5,691 bases of DNA from Acidimicrobiia bacterium (lineage in GTDB: Bacteria; Actinomycetota; Acidimicrobiia; Spongiisociales; SHLN01). The position numbers and the translations under genes are program-made. Under the pieces are notes generated by a model, which was not told the origin of the DNA, made no database searches, and saw only the letters and a program-made list of their open reading frames with translations. This document shows, one piece after another, positions 4,800-5,691 of the stretch; within the stretch, counting starts at the first letter, position 1; each line of letters begins with the position of its first letter. The stretch lies in assembly GCA_030624805.1 (NCBI GenBank), contig JAUXJL010000154.1:1-5691 (forward strand), written 5' to 3'.

Positions 4800-4996
4800 C
4801 GATTCAAAACCCGCTCGGCTCGTTCACGCAGCGCAACAACCCACGCCTTGGGCCGATCATATTCACTCCCCAGCACGGCCAGGCCGGCGATGATTACCAG
4901 GGTGCCGGGCCCAGGGGCAAAAAGAAGCACCACACCAACGAGAATCACCGCACTGCCGATGATCGTCACCATCAGGCGGCGGACCAGTTTGAGCAT
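4796..4996 (-). CDS. PGPGW-family small membrane protein
   Basis: This is a 66-residue membrane protein. A basic N-terminus (LKLVRRL) leads into a hydrophobic helix (about 10-27), the turn motif PGPG (28-31), a second hydrophobic segment (LVIIAGLAVLGSEYD) and a basic tail. The PGPG turn followed by LVIIAGLAVLGSEYDRPKAW is the signature of the 'putative transmembrane protein PGPGW' family, common in actinobacteria and of unknown function. The usual Trp after PGPG is Thr here. The basic ends on both sides suggest a helical hairpin with both termini inside. Unlike its neighbours it appears to have a short leader: a TAGACT -10 lies 17 bases before the ATG, with GGGGG about seven bases before it. 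Its TAG stop (4798-4796) shares CTAG with the plus-strand zinc-finger gene, giving a 4-base tail-to-tail overlap without room for a terminator. Confidence 0.88.
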   Translation of the reverse strand: MLKLVRRLMVTIIGSAVILVGVVLLFAPGPGTLVIIAGLAVLGSEYDRPKAWVVALRERAERVLNR

Positions 4997-5219
4997 CCTT
5001 CAACCCCCAGAGCAGTCTATGGGTTGGAACACTATCGGCCGCCGAGATCTTCCGAGAGGAGAGGCGCCTTGTAGCCACACATGGAGGCCGAGCCTTTTGG
5101 ACCCGTACCGAACGTGGCGTCTCATAGATAGACAGACACCTTCTAATTCTCTAATTCAACACAGTGACGATATCGCTCAGGTGTCTCGGGTTGGCGGGCG
5201 TGCCGGCCTGATCGGCGAT
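4997..5219. other. Intergenic gap of 223 bases with an AT-rich island
   Basis: No convincing gene is seen here. Near the PGPGW start is a TAGACT -10 candidate on the minus strand (5019-5014). Around 5121-5160 lies an AT-rich patch unusual for this sequence: ATAGATAGACAGACA followed by two perfect copies of TCTAATTC (5142-5157). A 41-codon minus-strand frame (5125-5000) ends three bases before the PGPGW ATG, but its ribosome site is poor and it is not called as a gene. No tRNA-like or strong terminator structure was found between the UBP gene end and the PGPGW start. Confidence 0.5.
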
Positions 5220-5516
5220 TCATGGAGCCAGGACCGGCCCAACCCCGTCCAGCTCGAAGCCGACGTCGTCAACCCAGCAGTACCACCAGGCTTCGCCCAG
5301 CTCGAGGCTCCTCATGAGCGGATGTTCCGGGTGAGCAAGATAATGGCCACGGGCGTGATGGTGTGGCGACTGGTCGCAGCATGCGACGGTCCCACACGAA
5401 TGACACACCCGCAAGTGCACCCAGGTTGATCCGATAGCCAGACACTCTGCACAACCCGCAGTCTGCGGTGTCGCACCTTCCAGGTCGTCTGGTATGTGGG
5501 TGCATTCTTCGGCCAT
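5220..5516 (-). CDS. Stand-alone UBP-type zinc-finger protein
   Basis: This is a 98-residue protein consisting almost entirely of a ZnF-UBP (BUZ/PAZ) domain, the fold that in eukaryotic deubiquitinases and HDAC6 binds the C-terminus of ubiquitin. The ligand pattern is complete: C5-x-H7, C22-x2-C25, C38-x2-C41, C46/C47, H54, H58 and H65. Conserved family sequence includes GCAECLAIGSTWVHLRVC and CCDQSPHHHARGH, and WWYCWVDD near 77-84. Free-standing copies like this are frequent in actinobacteria, which mostly lack ubiquitin; the ligand is unknown. It is cytosolic, without a signal peptide. A TAGCCT element ends eight bases before the ATG and no Shine-Dalgarno is evident, so the message is leaderless or nearly so. 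A long frame on the same strand overlapping it in another register is not a gene. The PGPGW gene follows 223 bases downstream, so they are likely separate units. Confidence 0.92.
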   Translation of the reverse strand: MAEECTHIPDDLEGATPQTAGCAECLAIGSTWVHLRVCHSCGTVACCDQSPHHHARGHYLAHPEHPLMRSLELGEAWWYCWVDDVGFELDGVGPVLAP

Positions 5517-5530
5517 CGGGAGCGAGGCTA
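5517..5530 (-). promoter_or_regulatory. -10 element (TAGCCT) for the UBP zinc-finger gene
   Basis: On the minus strand TAGCCT (5530-5525), then eight bases, then ATG at 5516. The hexamer is identical to the one before the DUF2277 gene. The implied 5' leader is zero to two bases. Confidence 0.42.
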
Positions 5531-5570
5531 GCGTCCCCTGAGCGGTTGTCGGGAGCGCCCATAATCCTCG

Positions 5571-5691
5571 TTATGTAAAGCTGGGCTACGGGCTCCACAA
5601 TCACATCAAATTCAACAATCACCGTCGCACCGGGCGATTATGTAATGCTGGGCTACGGGCACCACACATTCAACAATCACCGTCGCACCGG
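5571..5691. repeat. Direct repeat pair (63 and 54+ bp) upstream of the UBP gene, running off the edge
   Basis: Copy A is 5571-5633, copy B 5638-5691. Both begin TTATGTAA, share CTGGGCTACGGGC and end in the 24-base block starting ATTCAACAATCACC and finishing GTCGCACCGG. Copy A has nine extra bases in the middle, where ACAATCAC occurs twice, suggesting slippage. The four bases between copies give a 67-base period. More copies may lie beyond the window. Confidence 0.92.

Noticed and set aside
5000..5125. Minus-strand 41-codon frame ending three bases before the PGPGW ATG, possible leader peptide
   Set aside because: The nearest GAAGG is 13 bases from its ATG, there is no well-placed -10, the composition is Arg-rich as expected for out-of-frame GC-rich DNA, and it runs across the more likely PGPGW promoter.
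4848..5429. Plus-strand 193-codon frame across the intergenic gap
   Set aside because: It runs opposite both the PGPGW and UBP genes, has no motif, and lacks a ribosome site or leaderless -10 at its start.
5269..5622. Minus-strand 117-codon frame beginning inside the direct repeat
   Set aside because: It overlaps most of the UBP zinc-finger gene in another register and has no recognisable domain; the UBP ligand pattern decides the frame.

Overview
The window is GC-rich, densely packed bacterial chromosome. Gene content points to an actinobacterium, probably of the Acidimicrobiia or a related deep lineage. The clues are an F420-type luciferase-like oxidoreductase of the Rv1855c kind, a PGPGW membrane protein, an actinobacterial CxxC zinc-finger protein, a stand-alone UBP zinc finger, a DUF2277 protein and a secreted protein with a Pro/Thr linker. 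The placement is inferred from families recalled from memory, not from any search. Nothing looks like a phage, transposon, CRISPR array or RNA gene.

Layout. Bases 1-539 (minus) hold the N-terminal half of ketol-acid reductoisomerase (ilvC), cut by the window edge. It is preceded on the same strand by a hemolysin III/PAQR membrane protein (599-1267). Divergent from that is a small DUF2277 protein (1336-1539, plus). Convergent with DUF2277 is a minus-strand pair, yajQ (2513-2998) followed two bases later by an LLM-class flavin oxidoreductase (1584-2510), almost certainly one transcript. Next, all on the minus strand, come a membrane-anchored Thr/Pro-rich protein with a C-terminal beta-sandwich-like domain (3142-3984) and a small unrecognised Cys-containing protein (4075-4395). 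A plus-strand zinc-finger protein (4440-4799) is divergent from the latter and shares its stop tetranucleotide CTAG with a convergent PGPGW membrane protein (4796-4996). A gap of about 220 bases leads to a UBP-type zinc-finger protein (5220-5516, minus). A pair of long direct repeats runs off the right edge.

The genes do not form one pathway: ilvC is branched-chain amino-acid synthesis and the rest are housekeeping, redox, membrane or unknown. The most interesting signals are non-coding. (1) Six of the ten gene starts have a TANNNT -10 hexamer ending only 6-8 bases before the start codon and no usable Shine-Dalgarno, the signature of leaderless transcription. (2) Two gene ends carry short tandem repeats that include the stop codon (12 bp x5 at 1533-1592; 19 bp x3 at 3104-3160), and a third repeat pair lies at the right edge. 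(3) The ilvC Shine-Dalgarno is one arm of an inverted repeat. (4) Two divergent promoters at 4396-4439 overlap so closely that they probably cannot be occupied together.
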